From: Diadema setosum
Lineage: Eukaryota; Echinodermata; Echinoidea; Diadematoida; Diadematidae
Direction of reading: 5' to 3'
Length of the DNA: 64,000 nt
Assembly: GCA_033980235.1 (NCBI GenBank)
Contig: CM067062.1
Span: 19,521,203 to 19,585,202 of the forward strand
Positions 35,723 through 45,827 of this stretch are shown here, one piece after another; within the stretch, counting starts at the first letter, position 1; every line of letters starts with the position of its first letter. The notes beneath the pieces were generated by a model. That model was not told the origin of the DNA, ran no database searches, and was given only the letters and a program-made list of their open reading frames with translations. The position numbers and the translations under genes were made by a program.

Positions 35723-37127
35723 GTCTGACTTGATAGATGGGGCGTGCGTAATGCGAGTTCTGAGGTGTTACTCCCCCGTGCCCAGGTTCAGACAAAGAAT
35801 CAGTACTAGAACGCAATCTCCACCATATACTCACATGATGAATGTGTTCGCATCCGATATTAAACGGACTTTTGAGTAATTGCATATAGTATATGTTCAT
35901 GATTACACCGTAACAGCTAGTCACTCGGTCTTGATCCAAAGTCAGAGATGTCTATACTCGATACATGTATTTCTTGGCTTATGATCCAACGTAGATACGT
36001 CAGCAAAATAGGTAATGCATATTTTACCACGTTGGGAACAGTCTTTGCATAGTACGTGCCTCCCGCGTCAAAATTATACTTTTGATGCCTGAAGTATAAT
36101 CATAGCGATCCATCACGACGAACGATCAATTATCTATCTGTTGCTATATGCGTTTGACAAAATAAATGTGCAAATGAGCAATACTTATGTTATTAACATT
36201 TTCCAGTAGTACAGATCAAATCAAAAGGACAGAGTTGACGCAACATTTCTCTCTGCGGAATGAGTTCTACGGTTACAAGTGGGGGGGGGGGGTACAAAAA
36301 TCTTATTAGAGTGCATCGTATAGTGCCTAAAACGTAAGCGCCGAGTGTAGAGATTGCAGCCAGATACTGCTGAAATTCTGCTGATAAAGATAAGCATCAA
36401 CTGTTGGAAGAACGACAAGAAATAGACAAACGACTATGAATTTGCTTCTCATATCCACAAAAATGGAGATATTTGAAAATTCATTAGACCGGAAATGTCC
36501 TTTTTTGTATTCTCCAAGTCTAATCTGATTGGCCCTCCCTATATGCGTGCTCTCTTGTGAAAGGGTGGGATAGTGAGATGCTAAGTGGTCATTCTTCAGG
36601 AATGAACTTGTGATGCAACGACTCCATAAAGGGTAGTCGCCTCAATGATACAGGTAATAACGGGAACAGTAACAACAAATCTCAGTTTAAATTTTCTTGT
36701 ACTTAGGCATGTTATTCCCACACGGCTAATTTTGAGAAGAAAAATCCTTTCATTTTCCCCGATGCTGAGCCACGACGTCATAGTTCAGTTATTCGATGGA
36801 ATGCTAAACTTAAAGATAACCGTTTAATATTTCTGTGGATGAGGGCCGGGATTTGCTGTATTCAGAGCATCCATTAACGTTGGCAACACCAAGAGGCTAT
36901 CCACCTGTAAACTAACGTAAGCAAAAACAACACAACGGGCCCCGTGTGATCAATATATAAAAAGGATAGTTTGTATGTGGGACAACCACTGGAATACATT
37001 AGGCTTCATCTCATTAAATATTGATTGGGTTGGGGGGACCTGTGTCTTTACTGGGATTCAATTCCGGGGAAGAGGTCCCACCCCCAAAAGAAAGACGTTA
37101 ATCGCAGCCATCAAGCATTGATGGGTA

Positions 37128-37325
37128 TTAATCACAAGAGACCAGCACAAAAAGGGGGTCTGATTTTTCACGGGCCGCTGCTGGTCTGCCATCACTCTCT
37201 ATAGCAGCAGACTCTGCAGGTGACTGGCAGCTTCTTGGGGGAAAGCCCTGCCTGCGCTCCTCGAAAGACAAGGGCGGGAATAACAGGAATACAGGGAGTG
37301 TCTTCACCTTCTCAATAACCGCCAT
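37128..37325 (-). CDS. Hypothetical 65-aa ORF with strong start context
   Basis: On the minus strand the ATG at 37325-37323 lies in GAGCCATGG, close to the ideal animal initiation context. The following codons (MAVIEKVKTLPVFLLFPP and so on) show balanced third-position use, unlike the A/T-rich ORFs nearby. A hydrophobic stretch near residues 10-18 is followed by a charged, serine- and alanine-rich tail, ending at TAA. No family is recognised and no splice site was identified. It might be a small protein, a first exon or chance. Confidence 0.2.
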   Translation of the reverse strand: MAVIEKVKTLPVFLLFPPLSFEERRQGFPPRSCQSPAESAAIESDGRPAAAREKSDPLFVLVSCD

Positions 37326-37420
37326 GGCTCTTTTATCTTACGACAGCATCGATAAAGTCGGGGCGATTGCAAGGCAGCATTACCTGGCAGACCGTTAGCT
37401 GGCGCTGGATTGAGTCTTAA

Positions 37421-37962
37421 AGGGATAGTATAGTTTTGGTTGAGAGCTGGTTTCAGGGCTCCGTTTCATAAAACTTGTTATCAATAACAATGAAGTTACG
37501 ATAGTTGTTATAAGCTACCGAAATCCTTGCAACTGATTGGTTGAGAGCATATTTATCATAGAAATGTGGCAGTTGTTACTGACAGCAAGTTTTATGAAAC
37601 GGGACCCAGGTTTCTGACTTATTTTGGTGAGATAATGAGAAATCTCTTATGGAATATGAAAGAGCATGTAATTCCAAGAGGAATTCAAAGTTTATTCGAT
37701 GAAAATTGGTTTTGAAATGGCTTAAATATCCAAAACAAAGGGACCCTAATAAAAGGTGGCTCCACCTTCTATTAGGATCGCTTTGTTTTAATACCTTGTT
37801 TTGTTTTTTGGATATCTCAGCCATTTCAAAATTGATTTTCATCAAATACACTTTTAATTCCTCTTAGAATGGTATGGTTTATAACATTTCATAAGTGGTT
37901 TCTTAGTAACTCGCCAAAGTTAAAAACTCAATCATTATCTCCACCAATACTATGCCATCCTT
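37421..37962. mobile_element. Palindromic T2/Kolobok-like MITE, 542 bp, TTAA target, family 3 copy 1
   Basis: TTAA at 37417-37420 and 37963-37966. Left end AGGGATAGTATAGTTTTGGT; right end inverted AAGGATGGCATAGTATTGGT. Apart from a nested insertion at 37455-37608, the two arms pair along most of their length (for example TTTTGAAATGGCT on one side and AGCCATTTCAAAA on the other). They meet at a loop around AAAAGGTGG-CTCC-ACCTTCT near 37755-37780. A second member lies at 52908-53167. Confidence 0.85.
37455..37608. mobile_element. Small MITE nested inside the palindromic MITE (6-bp duplication)
   Basis: Left end GGGCTCCGTTTCATAAAACT and right end inverted GGGTCCCGTTTCATAAAACT; the inverted repeats run about 35 bp. 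The hexamer GGTTTC at 37449-37454 and 37609-37614 directly flanks the element as a target duplication. Removing one copy and the element restores pairing in the host MITE. No coding potential. The superfamily is undecided. Confidence 0.8.
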
Positions 37963-38539
37963 TTAAAGTTTGACCGGTATGTCTAATACAAGTAGGCCTC
38001 ATGTAACTTATCATCGCTGAATTTTCGAGCACCTCTCTTTTTCGTCAAAGCGTACTGCTTGTCAGCACAGAAATTGATAATAATATGAAATGGTTGAAGA
38101 CATTCCTTGTTCGACCATCCATGCAATAATCAATGAATGCAATCAAGTATTCAAAGATTCACCCATCCATGTATTCATTCATCCATTCATATATCAGAAG
38201 TTCATCCATCTTTTTTTTTATTTACACATTCAGTCATGCAGCCACTGATTCATTCAGCCATCCATCGATCCATCGATCCATCTTTCTCCGAGTTCGTTCA
38301 TTCGTTCCTTCATTTTTTAGTCACTCACTCCTAGGAATTTGGAAGTCCCAATCTCGGCCTTCTAGTCCAAAAAATCTGAATAATCTCGCGAAGGGAAAAC
38401 TAAATGTCTTATCCTTTGTTCATATTTGAGACATATTGAAGTGAGTAGGCCTACTAGGCTCAATGTGGACAAAATCATTACTTCGCTACCTACTAATGAC
38501 AAACTAAAAAAGAAGTTTCATATCTGTTTCTCTCTGTCT

Positions 38540-38545
38540 ATACAC

Positions 38546-38593
<48 letters not shown>

Positions 38594-38600
38594 ATCTATA
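38540..38600. repeat. (TCTA)n microsatellite
   Basis: About eleven nearly pure CTAT units, followed by AT-rich sequence with TATA-type dinucleotides. Confidence 0.94.
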
Positions 38601-38929
38601 TAGTGTATAATATAATATGCAGTATATGTAGTATGTATAATATACATATTTGTATATAATGATATATAATATTATTTAGTATTATATGTACATTTTTGTA
38701 AATCAAATAAGTCACATGTCAAAGAATATTTATCACCTCTAAAACGCATAGATAAGTCGAGTGTTTCAAGTGGTATAAACTCTCAGTGACATGGGATATT
38801 TTACACCGTTTGTTTATTCACGGTACGAAACACAGAGGAAGTGCTTATATACGAGGGAAGAATCAATTTGATAATTGTGCTCCGTTCTCCCGTGTGAGGG
38901 TGCAGTTGACTTTGAAGGTTAAAGAGAGC

Positions 38930-38955
38930 GCACCTCGCCGCCATTTTGTTTCACA
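38930..38955 (-). promoter_or_regulatory. YY1-like initiator motif, possible minus-strand promoter
   Basis: The minus strand reads AACAAAATGGCGGCGAGG (38951-38934), a good match to the YY1 motif (AANATGGCGGC) often found at animal transcription or translation starts. It lies in a locally GC- and CpG-rich segment (38.88-39.08 kb). From this ATG a 50-codon frame runs without a recognised domain. Promoter function is inferred. Confidence 0.25.
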
Positions 38956-39390
38956 CTTGTTTTCCCCTCGGCCTAAATCGAGCGTGTGCAGGGTAAATTC
39001 TGCATCGCTACCATCGCTGTGAGAGCCGCTCTTGTCTTTGTCCCCTAGTCGTCTCTCCCGGAGTTCTTTCAGCTTTGCGGGTCAAATCAAGTGTTTCGTC
39101 GACAGGTGAATCGGAAATGCAGATCGGAGTCGCCTTTCCCGTCCGTCCGCTGCACCGTAACATGAAATGTGTCGGAGTTTAATAAGGCATGGCGAGGGCA
39201 GGTGGCTATCAGGAGAGGGAATGAGGGAAAAATGCGGCCTGCTCATAAGACAAGAGTTCGTCCATGCACAATGATAATACCAGAACTTAGCCTTGTGCAG
39301 ACGACAGGAGGTCACATTTGGTTTTTTTTTTCAAGGTATCATTAGCTAGAGATATTGAGGGAAAACATTGCTAAGAGCAAACAATAAACA

Positions 39391-39546
39391 CGACTCCTTT
39401 GCGATTCCTTTACTGACTACGACTTCTTTACTGACTACGACTTTTTATTGACTACGACTTCTTTACTGACTACGACTTTTTTATTGACTAGGACTTCTTT
39501 ACTGACTACGACTCCTTTAGTGACTACGACTTCTTTACTGACTACG
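39391..39546. repeat. 18-19-bp minisatellite
   Basis: About eight copies of GACTTCTTTACTGACTAC with occasional extra T or C/T substitutions, running without spacers. Every copy abuts the next, so this is a tandem array and not a CRISPR. The flanks are unique sequence. Confidence 0.88.
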
Positions 39547-40170
39547 CTGCCGTATTTCAGAACAGTGACCATATGTCACCACTGATGTTGTAGAATCTTA
39601 ATTGATTACTTCTTAGAGTGGGCTGTTCATGAACTGGAAAAAAAAAGAGTCAAGGAACATTATGTGTTGATGTTTGGCAACATTGCATTTATCCAGCAAT
39701 AAGCAAAGAAGGTCTGTCGAGAGTGAAACTTAAGGAAATCAGTCGGTTAAGGACTGTGCTTCTACGAGTCTATGATAATGCATGGAATCTTTGGTTCCTC
39801 ACATTTGGTTATGTCGCGCTGCAATATTTTAGTCTTAATCCTGTCCTATTAAATGTTTCACAAAATTTTAAATGCTGGAAGGAGCATGAATATTAGGATA
39901 GCATGTCGAAGCAATGCTCGATAATCTGCTACAACACTACCCGCGACTAACTAAAACGGAAATATTACTCAGTTGTTGCACTGTTTGTCACGTGTGTGCT
40001 GCGTAGTGCTGGAAGAAATGCGCATGAGTGGTTCGAGTCTTACACATCACAAACAGGTTCAGGTTCATGAAATCTGAACGTTTCACTGCACTTTCTCTTT
40101 CTCCTTCCCCCTCTCTTCCTCTCTATATCTTCCTCTTTATCTCCCTCACTTCTTCTCTCTATCAGTCCCT

Positions 40171-40176
40171 CTCTCT

Positions 40177-40207
<31 letters not shown>

Positions 40208-40244
40208 ACTAGATCCGTTTATTCATTTATTTATCTTTCTATTT

Positions 40245-40311
<67 letters not shown>

Positions 40312-40312
40312 G
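40171..40312. repeat. (TCTA)n microsatellite, two blocks
   Basis: A first block (40175-40207) and a long pure block of about 16 units (40245-40312) are separated by diverged TTTA/TTCT units. Confidence 0.95.
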
Positions 40313-40939
40313 ATCTAATCTCTTGGGTCACATCAATATACTATCGTATCAAAAGTGCAAGCAATCTTGAAAGTATATAGTATAAGAATGTCTATAATTT
40401 TTATGGTCGATAGACACGGGGGCAATGACGTCATAGCCACTTTTAAGCTACCTCTGCCCTTCAGGTTTGTTTTTGTGTTGAACTTTTATCGAGGATCTAT
40501 TATTCAAATGGAGGGAGATTATTCCCTTGTAAAGAAGACTAAAAAATTGACAATGGGCGGTAGGTTAATGGCAGAGAAGGCCATAATCTTCAAAATGTAG
40601 ACGTAAAGGGAAGTACACTAACTCGAGAAATATGTGTCAAAGATGAACTGAGTACATGCATTGATCTGAGCGGTCTATTTCAAAGTCGTATTTTTTTTTT
40701 CATAAGAAGTCTTCGATTTTTGTGCTATGACGTCATCATCTTCCTTGTATTGGAGGTTTTGACCAGCTTAAGTACGCTTACCCACGCAAATGCCGTCTTT
40801 TGAGGTACCCTTGTCGTACTGCCAGTCATAATGATATGAAAACTGAAGCACTCATCTCTAACTCTCACATGGAAGTTACGAAGGAGGTCAAAGGAACGGT
40901 GACACTGTTGCTCAGTAGATGAGACCACGAACACGAGGG

Positions 40940-41035
40940 ACGCTCAATCGTGATGTGGCTGGTTCGAGGTTCGAGTTCTCTGGCTAGAGCGATTGCCCCC
41001 CCCCCCCCCCCCACCTCCTCGGTAAGGCAATGTAT
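40940..41035 (+). repeat. Possible SINE fragment
   Basis: GGTTCGAGTTC resembles an RNA polymerase III B box. It is followed by TGGCTAGAGCGAT and, after a C17 run, GGTAAGGCAATGTATTCTC, an arrangement known from deuterostome SINE bodies. No A box was identified upstream, so it may be a truncated copy or chance. Confidence 0.3.
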
Positions 41036-41074
41036 TCTCTTTGCCGAAACTTTCTGATGGGACTATACGCCATC

Positions 41075-41340
41075 GGGTGCACGTCACAAGTTCGACACAT
41101 ACAAATCATACAAATCATACAGCCCATGAGTCATACAGCTCATTAATTCGACACTAAGCGAACAGGGCCACGAGACCGACACAGTAAGCCCCGTGTTGTA
41201 ATGTCGAACTCGTAGGCTGTTTTAACCTAGTGTCGAACTCGTGGGTTGTATGACTCGTTGACTGTAGGAATGGACCTTTTTCAATTTTGAACCCGTGGGC
41301 TGTATGACTCGTGGGTGCCGGTCTCGTGGGGTGATCCCAA
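41075..41340. mobile_element. Modular palindromic repeat, copy 2 (inverted relative to copy 1)
   Basis: Its left part (GGGTGCACGTCACAAGTTCG) matches the complement of the right end of 32498-32852 (GAACTCGTGACCTGCACCCC). Its right part (GGACCTTTTTCAATTTTGAA, GTGCCGGTCTCGTGGG) matches the complement of the left end of copy 1. The same GTCGAACTCGTGGG and TGTATGACTCGT phrases recur several times. Confidence 0.7.
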
Positions 41341-44300
41341 GCCCTTGGTCTCGTCGTAGCTCGATGATGAACATAATTATTATCATATAAGCGTTTCCTA
41401 CATCGCTACGCATTTCAACCATATGTGGTTTGTCAAATCCAAGGTAAACTTATTTGAACCACGGTCTAAAACTTAGCAGTGTTCGGCTCCACTGCAGGAC
41501 TGGTAAGCTTGGTGACGTTTTAACAGATCATCAAGTTCACGTTCTGGAATAATTTGTCGTCATGGTCTAAACTGTATGGAGGATCGAACCGCTGCTGTTG
41601 GAACTATGAACCGCACTTGAACGTGACAACCCCTTTAATTCATCATGCCGACTCAAACGAAGGAAGACTCACAGCCGTCGGGTTGTCACAAGACGATCAT
41701 CAGTTTCCGAAGTCGCGAGCTTGAGCGAGGTTTGAAGTCGACGAAATCGTGTTACCCCGGGGGTGTTTGTCTAACACAGAAAGATGCACTCCTGTTTTTA
41801 GGAGAGTGGAGTGAAAGCCACGCGGTTTGTCAGAAGCTACCGAAAGCAAATTTCAATGTGTCTTTACTGTAGAAGGAGATACCTCAAAGCAAATTCCTGA
41901 AATCAGTCCCATTATGTATTAACGTACATTGTTTCGAGACACAATATCTGAAGATGAGCTACATTATACAACTTCCGCTTGTTTTAGCTCTTAAATCAAA
42001 TTGTTATATTATTCTTACCCTCTTACAACAAGTATTGATTAGAGTTGTAATGACATACATAAAACAGGCTGAAAATATTTATGGTTTATTGTGAAATTAG
42101 CACCGAGGTTGCGATTTTCAGGCATTGATCGTGATTTAAAAAGTAACGCTTTTCAAATTTTACTTTTACAAATGTTTACATGATATGTTAGTTACTCTTG
42201 CCATGCACCTGCTCCGTTGGAGTATGTTCTAACAGCTAGACCTGGTTACGTGCATAATTCCTCTTTGCTAAGACATTTTCTGACTGTATGATGTGCAAAC
42301 TTCAGAGTCGCTATGGATACCACTGGGGATGAAATCAAACATAACTCGTTAACATCACCAGACACTCTTCGTTATGGAAGCGAAGAACCCCACATGCGCA
42401 ATATCACTTAAATGTATGTAAAAATATCGAGACAAGCTAACAAAGTAGAATAACACTTAAAGTCGTTACCGTAGACAATTAAGCCATTATCGACGATTAT
42501 TTGATTCCTATTATGAACATGAATGTTCAACCTATAACAATTTAATTGCTGAAGCAAAAAGAAAAAAATACACCAAATACCCAGATTTGACACACCAACC
42601 TCTCTGTATATGCCAGACATGCCACGGCGGCAAACCGGCCTTACACAACATAATGGAATCATTACACAGTTTGCGAAGCAACTGAGTTTCCATTTGTGGG
42701 ATGAGAATGCCATCTGCAGGTCGCAATCAAATCGTGATTAGCGCTAAGCTTGGGCACCAAGACCACCTCGGGAAGCATCGGGGGATGCAGACATGGCAAA
42801 GTGGGTCGTTTTCCACAGATTGAGACCTTTTCTCTTCTTCATTTTTTCGTTAATATGACAGTGTCATAACGTTTTGGACTTCATACAGAATTAAGTTCTA
42901 TAGAGATTTCAGTGCGACTCATGTCTCTTATTCAGTCCTGGTGAGTTTACCATAGGCAAGTATGAAAAAAAAACACCTTGCATCTTTGCAGCAGTTTTAG
43001 TAGTAGTAATCATTCTTCGGGACAGTTTTAGTCATTCTTACGACATTAGATTTGTTTCATTAATATTTTTTTTTTTAAAAATAGCACGGATGATGTGCAA
43101 AGCAAATCTCAATTTCTTACGACTCTGCGCAAACGTTTTCAGTTAGTGCGTATCTTATATCAATTCGCATTAGTAAAACGTACCGTTGCTGCTCTTTCGC
43201 AAGAAGACACAAGTCCTCAAAAATGTGATTTCCTATTCATGCACAAAATGTATTCGTCATCTACTTGACACGTCAGGGACATTATGATGTCTCAAAATAT
43301 CTCTAAGTGGGATGAGTGTTTCGGCTCAAAACTTGACATCCAAGTAGGACATCCTGAGTCCAACCCTAACATCCTGAGCAACGCAGATCTGGATCACGTG
43401 TCGTTTGCTTCCTTCCTTTTTGTCCATCAAGTAGGGCAGTGTGATGGGTATACACCATCACCTTAACAAAAGTCAGCATGACGAAAAGTACAATTCTTGC
43501 GTACAGATGGACATTAAGGAAAGGACCTGACCCGGCCTCACCCCCACTCGGCCTCATCGAAATCGGCACACATTTATAAACAGGTAATTAATCCATGGCA
43601 GGCGCAATGCTGTCGTAATGCGCTCTTAATATTAGAGGGCGAGCAGGGGAAGGATAGAAGAAGAAGAGGATGAAAAACCCTCGGAGGGAGAGGAGTCCTA
43701 ATTTGTGAATATTTCATCAAGCGTCATGCAGGCAGCTATAGAGCAATGAGAAGTGGATGCGGGCTTCCCATTCACTGGACTGTGGCGAGGCATGCATAAA
43801 TAAAAGCACAAACACAAATAGTCGCCACACACAACACCCCCGGGACGGAATTATAGGAGCTACAAGGGATGGTCGAGGGAGAGATTTCTGATCGGAATTG
43901 TTTTTTGCGACGAATGAAAACAACAACACGAAAAAATGATGGTGTTTGTCTGATACATTGGCCCATGAAATGGATGTCACATTCACCAATGCACGACTAT
44001 CTACACCGACATCTGCATGGTTAAAGGAAGAATTAAAGAAGAAGCAAAAGTGCTTCATTTGTGATTCATTCCGCTCTAGTGAACGTTTCGCCTTTTTGTG
44101 ATATACCTCATTAATCTTTTACCATGAATACATTTGTTATTTTTTCATTAATACATTTGTTATTTCTTTCAGTTACTATTCATATCTGTCCGTATATCGA
44201 TATCATTTAGAAATCGACACCAAGAAGAAGATAGAAGCTTTGCGTTACAAATGTATTAATCCAAACAAATTTGAAATATGTATGGTCAGAATGAGGTAGA

Positions 44301-44548
44301 TGAGCTCTGACTGGATCATGAATATTTAAGTCTAGATCCGTCAATCAAGACAAACACGCATTAGCCTTTGCTCTATATTTCAATGTGACTTATAAAAGAT
44401 AACATGGTCTCAGTTGGCGCGCAGGTTAGAATATCTCCCTTAGATATCAAACTATTATTTACTCGTCAATGGAAGAGCATCAAAAGAGTAATTTCTCTGC
44501 TGATTTTTGATGACGGTGATGAGTCTGTCAACCCATCTGTAATGTAAC
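41341..44548. other. No recognised gene in 3.2 kb
   Basis: Short ORFs only. ATACATTTGTTATT occurs twice in tandem at 44128-44168. Confidence 0.5.
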
Positions 44549-44680
44549 CCTTTTGTGTGCTTTGAGTGCTGATGGGCAAACACACACACACACACACACA
44601 CACACCCACACACACACACACACACAAACGAACTCCACTGCATAGTACATACTGTTCTTAAATCCCTGTCGCAGAAAGGG
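44549..44680. mobile_element. Second copy of the tiny piggyBac-like MITE, containing a (CA)n microsatellite
   Basis: Starts (G)TAACCCTTTTGTGTGCTTTG and continues AGTGCTGATGGGCA, matching CCCATTGTGTGCCTTGAGTG, CCGATTGGCA at 50781. It ends GCAGAAAGGGTTA, matching GCACAGAGAGAGTTAA. The flanking TTAA has decayed to GTAA and TTAG. Where copy 50781 has ACATATATATC, this copy has a pure CA tract of about 48 bases (44580-44627). Confidence 0.6.
44580..44627. repeat. (CA)n microsatellite inside a MITE
   Basis: A near-pure CA tract of about 24 units with one CCC interruption, located inside the MITE copy at 44549-44680. Confidence 0.95.
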
Positions 44681-45575
44681 TTAGACACAGCGATCAATAC
44701 ATTTTGATATCCCATTTCAACTACCTTACACTGTCATTTTAAAAAAATGAAATCATTATCCTGGTCAACTTGTCCTCAACCTTCCAAAGAAAGACACAAA
44801 CCATTAGCAGTGACAAATACGTCGAGAACAATGGATAAAGACTGAATAGTTTCAGGAATGGAGATACTCTCTTTTATCTTTCTTTTCAATGAATGTATCA
44901 CGTACGGGGCTACTCTCTTAGGTCATCTGTAAAATAAAAAGAAGATGCTGTAGACGGCAACAATGAAGGGGTATACTAGGAACTATAGCGATGATCTTTG
45001 GTGGACAATTACTTTCTTTTGCCAAAGGAATAATATCATAAAGTTGCCGTCGAGTCGGACACAGTGTCTTCGCAGAAACAGACATTCATTATGAGGGCGC
45101 TCTATAGAATATCATAATAATCAATAATGTGCTTTTAGTTGAATGAATTGAGAGACTTAATTATGATAATATTAAAGTTTCGAATTTAGAGACAACATTC
45201 TGTATATCAAGAACTCTGAATGTGAACTATTGACTATTTCTATTATAATCCGGACAACAGAGTGTACAACTTTAACTGAGAATACGAAATTAACTGACTC
45301 TTTCTCCTAAACATGAGACTATAGATGTATGCGAAAAAAAAAATAGGACAGAAAACATGATCTCTCTCGCATGGACTGGACAAATTGATGGACATGGACC
45401 CACAATATAAGGCAATCTAAAGGGGAACCCCTGAAACCATCAAAACAAAAGGGTGCAGTGAATGGGTTTTTGGATTCTCTTACAAAAGGTCATGAGCTCA
45501 AATCCCGCAAGATTTGGATATTCCTAGACATGGTGCTTTATCTGCATTGCGGATTGACTCACGTGAATTAGTGGT

Positions 45576-45827
45576 TACAGTTCGTTATTCCGTAGGTTCG
45601 TCATTCCGAGGGTTCGTTAATTCGAAAATGAAATAAGGTTCGTAATTCAGAAGGTTCGTTTAGTACGCCCCCTTTTCCCGCTTACATTATTTTCGGATTA
45701 ACAAACCTAATTTCATTTTCGGAATAAAGGACCTTTGGAATAACGAACAACTAGGTATAGGGAATTTGTGTTTTTCGAGAAAAAAAACCCGAATCTTTGG
45801 AATAACAAACATCATCCGAATAAAGTA
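45576..45827. mobile_element. ATTCCGAA element, copy 2
   Basis: Starts TTACAGTTCGTTATTCCGTA and shares CATTTTCGGATTAACAAACC and the marker CTAGGTATAGGGAATTTGTG with 29094-29369, in the same orientation. It is more diverged; the right end (ATCCGAATAAAGTA) is approximate. Confidence 0.68.

Larger units (their letters stand above)
33311..37127. other. No recognised gene apart from listed repeats
   Basis: Holds the CCCCT, GT and GA tracts already listed, a G run at 36280-36291 and short domainless ORFs, including a GC-richer plus-strand ORF at 33615-33836. Confidence 0.5.

Noticed and set aside
39391..39546. CRISPR-like regularly repeated units
   Set aside because: No spacers between copies, and the genome is eukaryotic; it is a minisatellite.
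40755..40835. Minus-strand reading with Lys-Gly and Gly-Ile-Cys-Val before a GTAAGC donor, considered as P2X ectodomain
   Set aside because: Only about 21 codons after an upstream stop, poor acceptor, and cysteine spacing does not match the family.
42715..42780. Minus-strand codons for Trp-Cys-Pro as a possible P2X ectodomain exon
   Set aside because: The following residues lack the expected acidic motif, a stop follows within ten codons and no splice sites fit.
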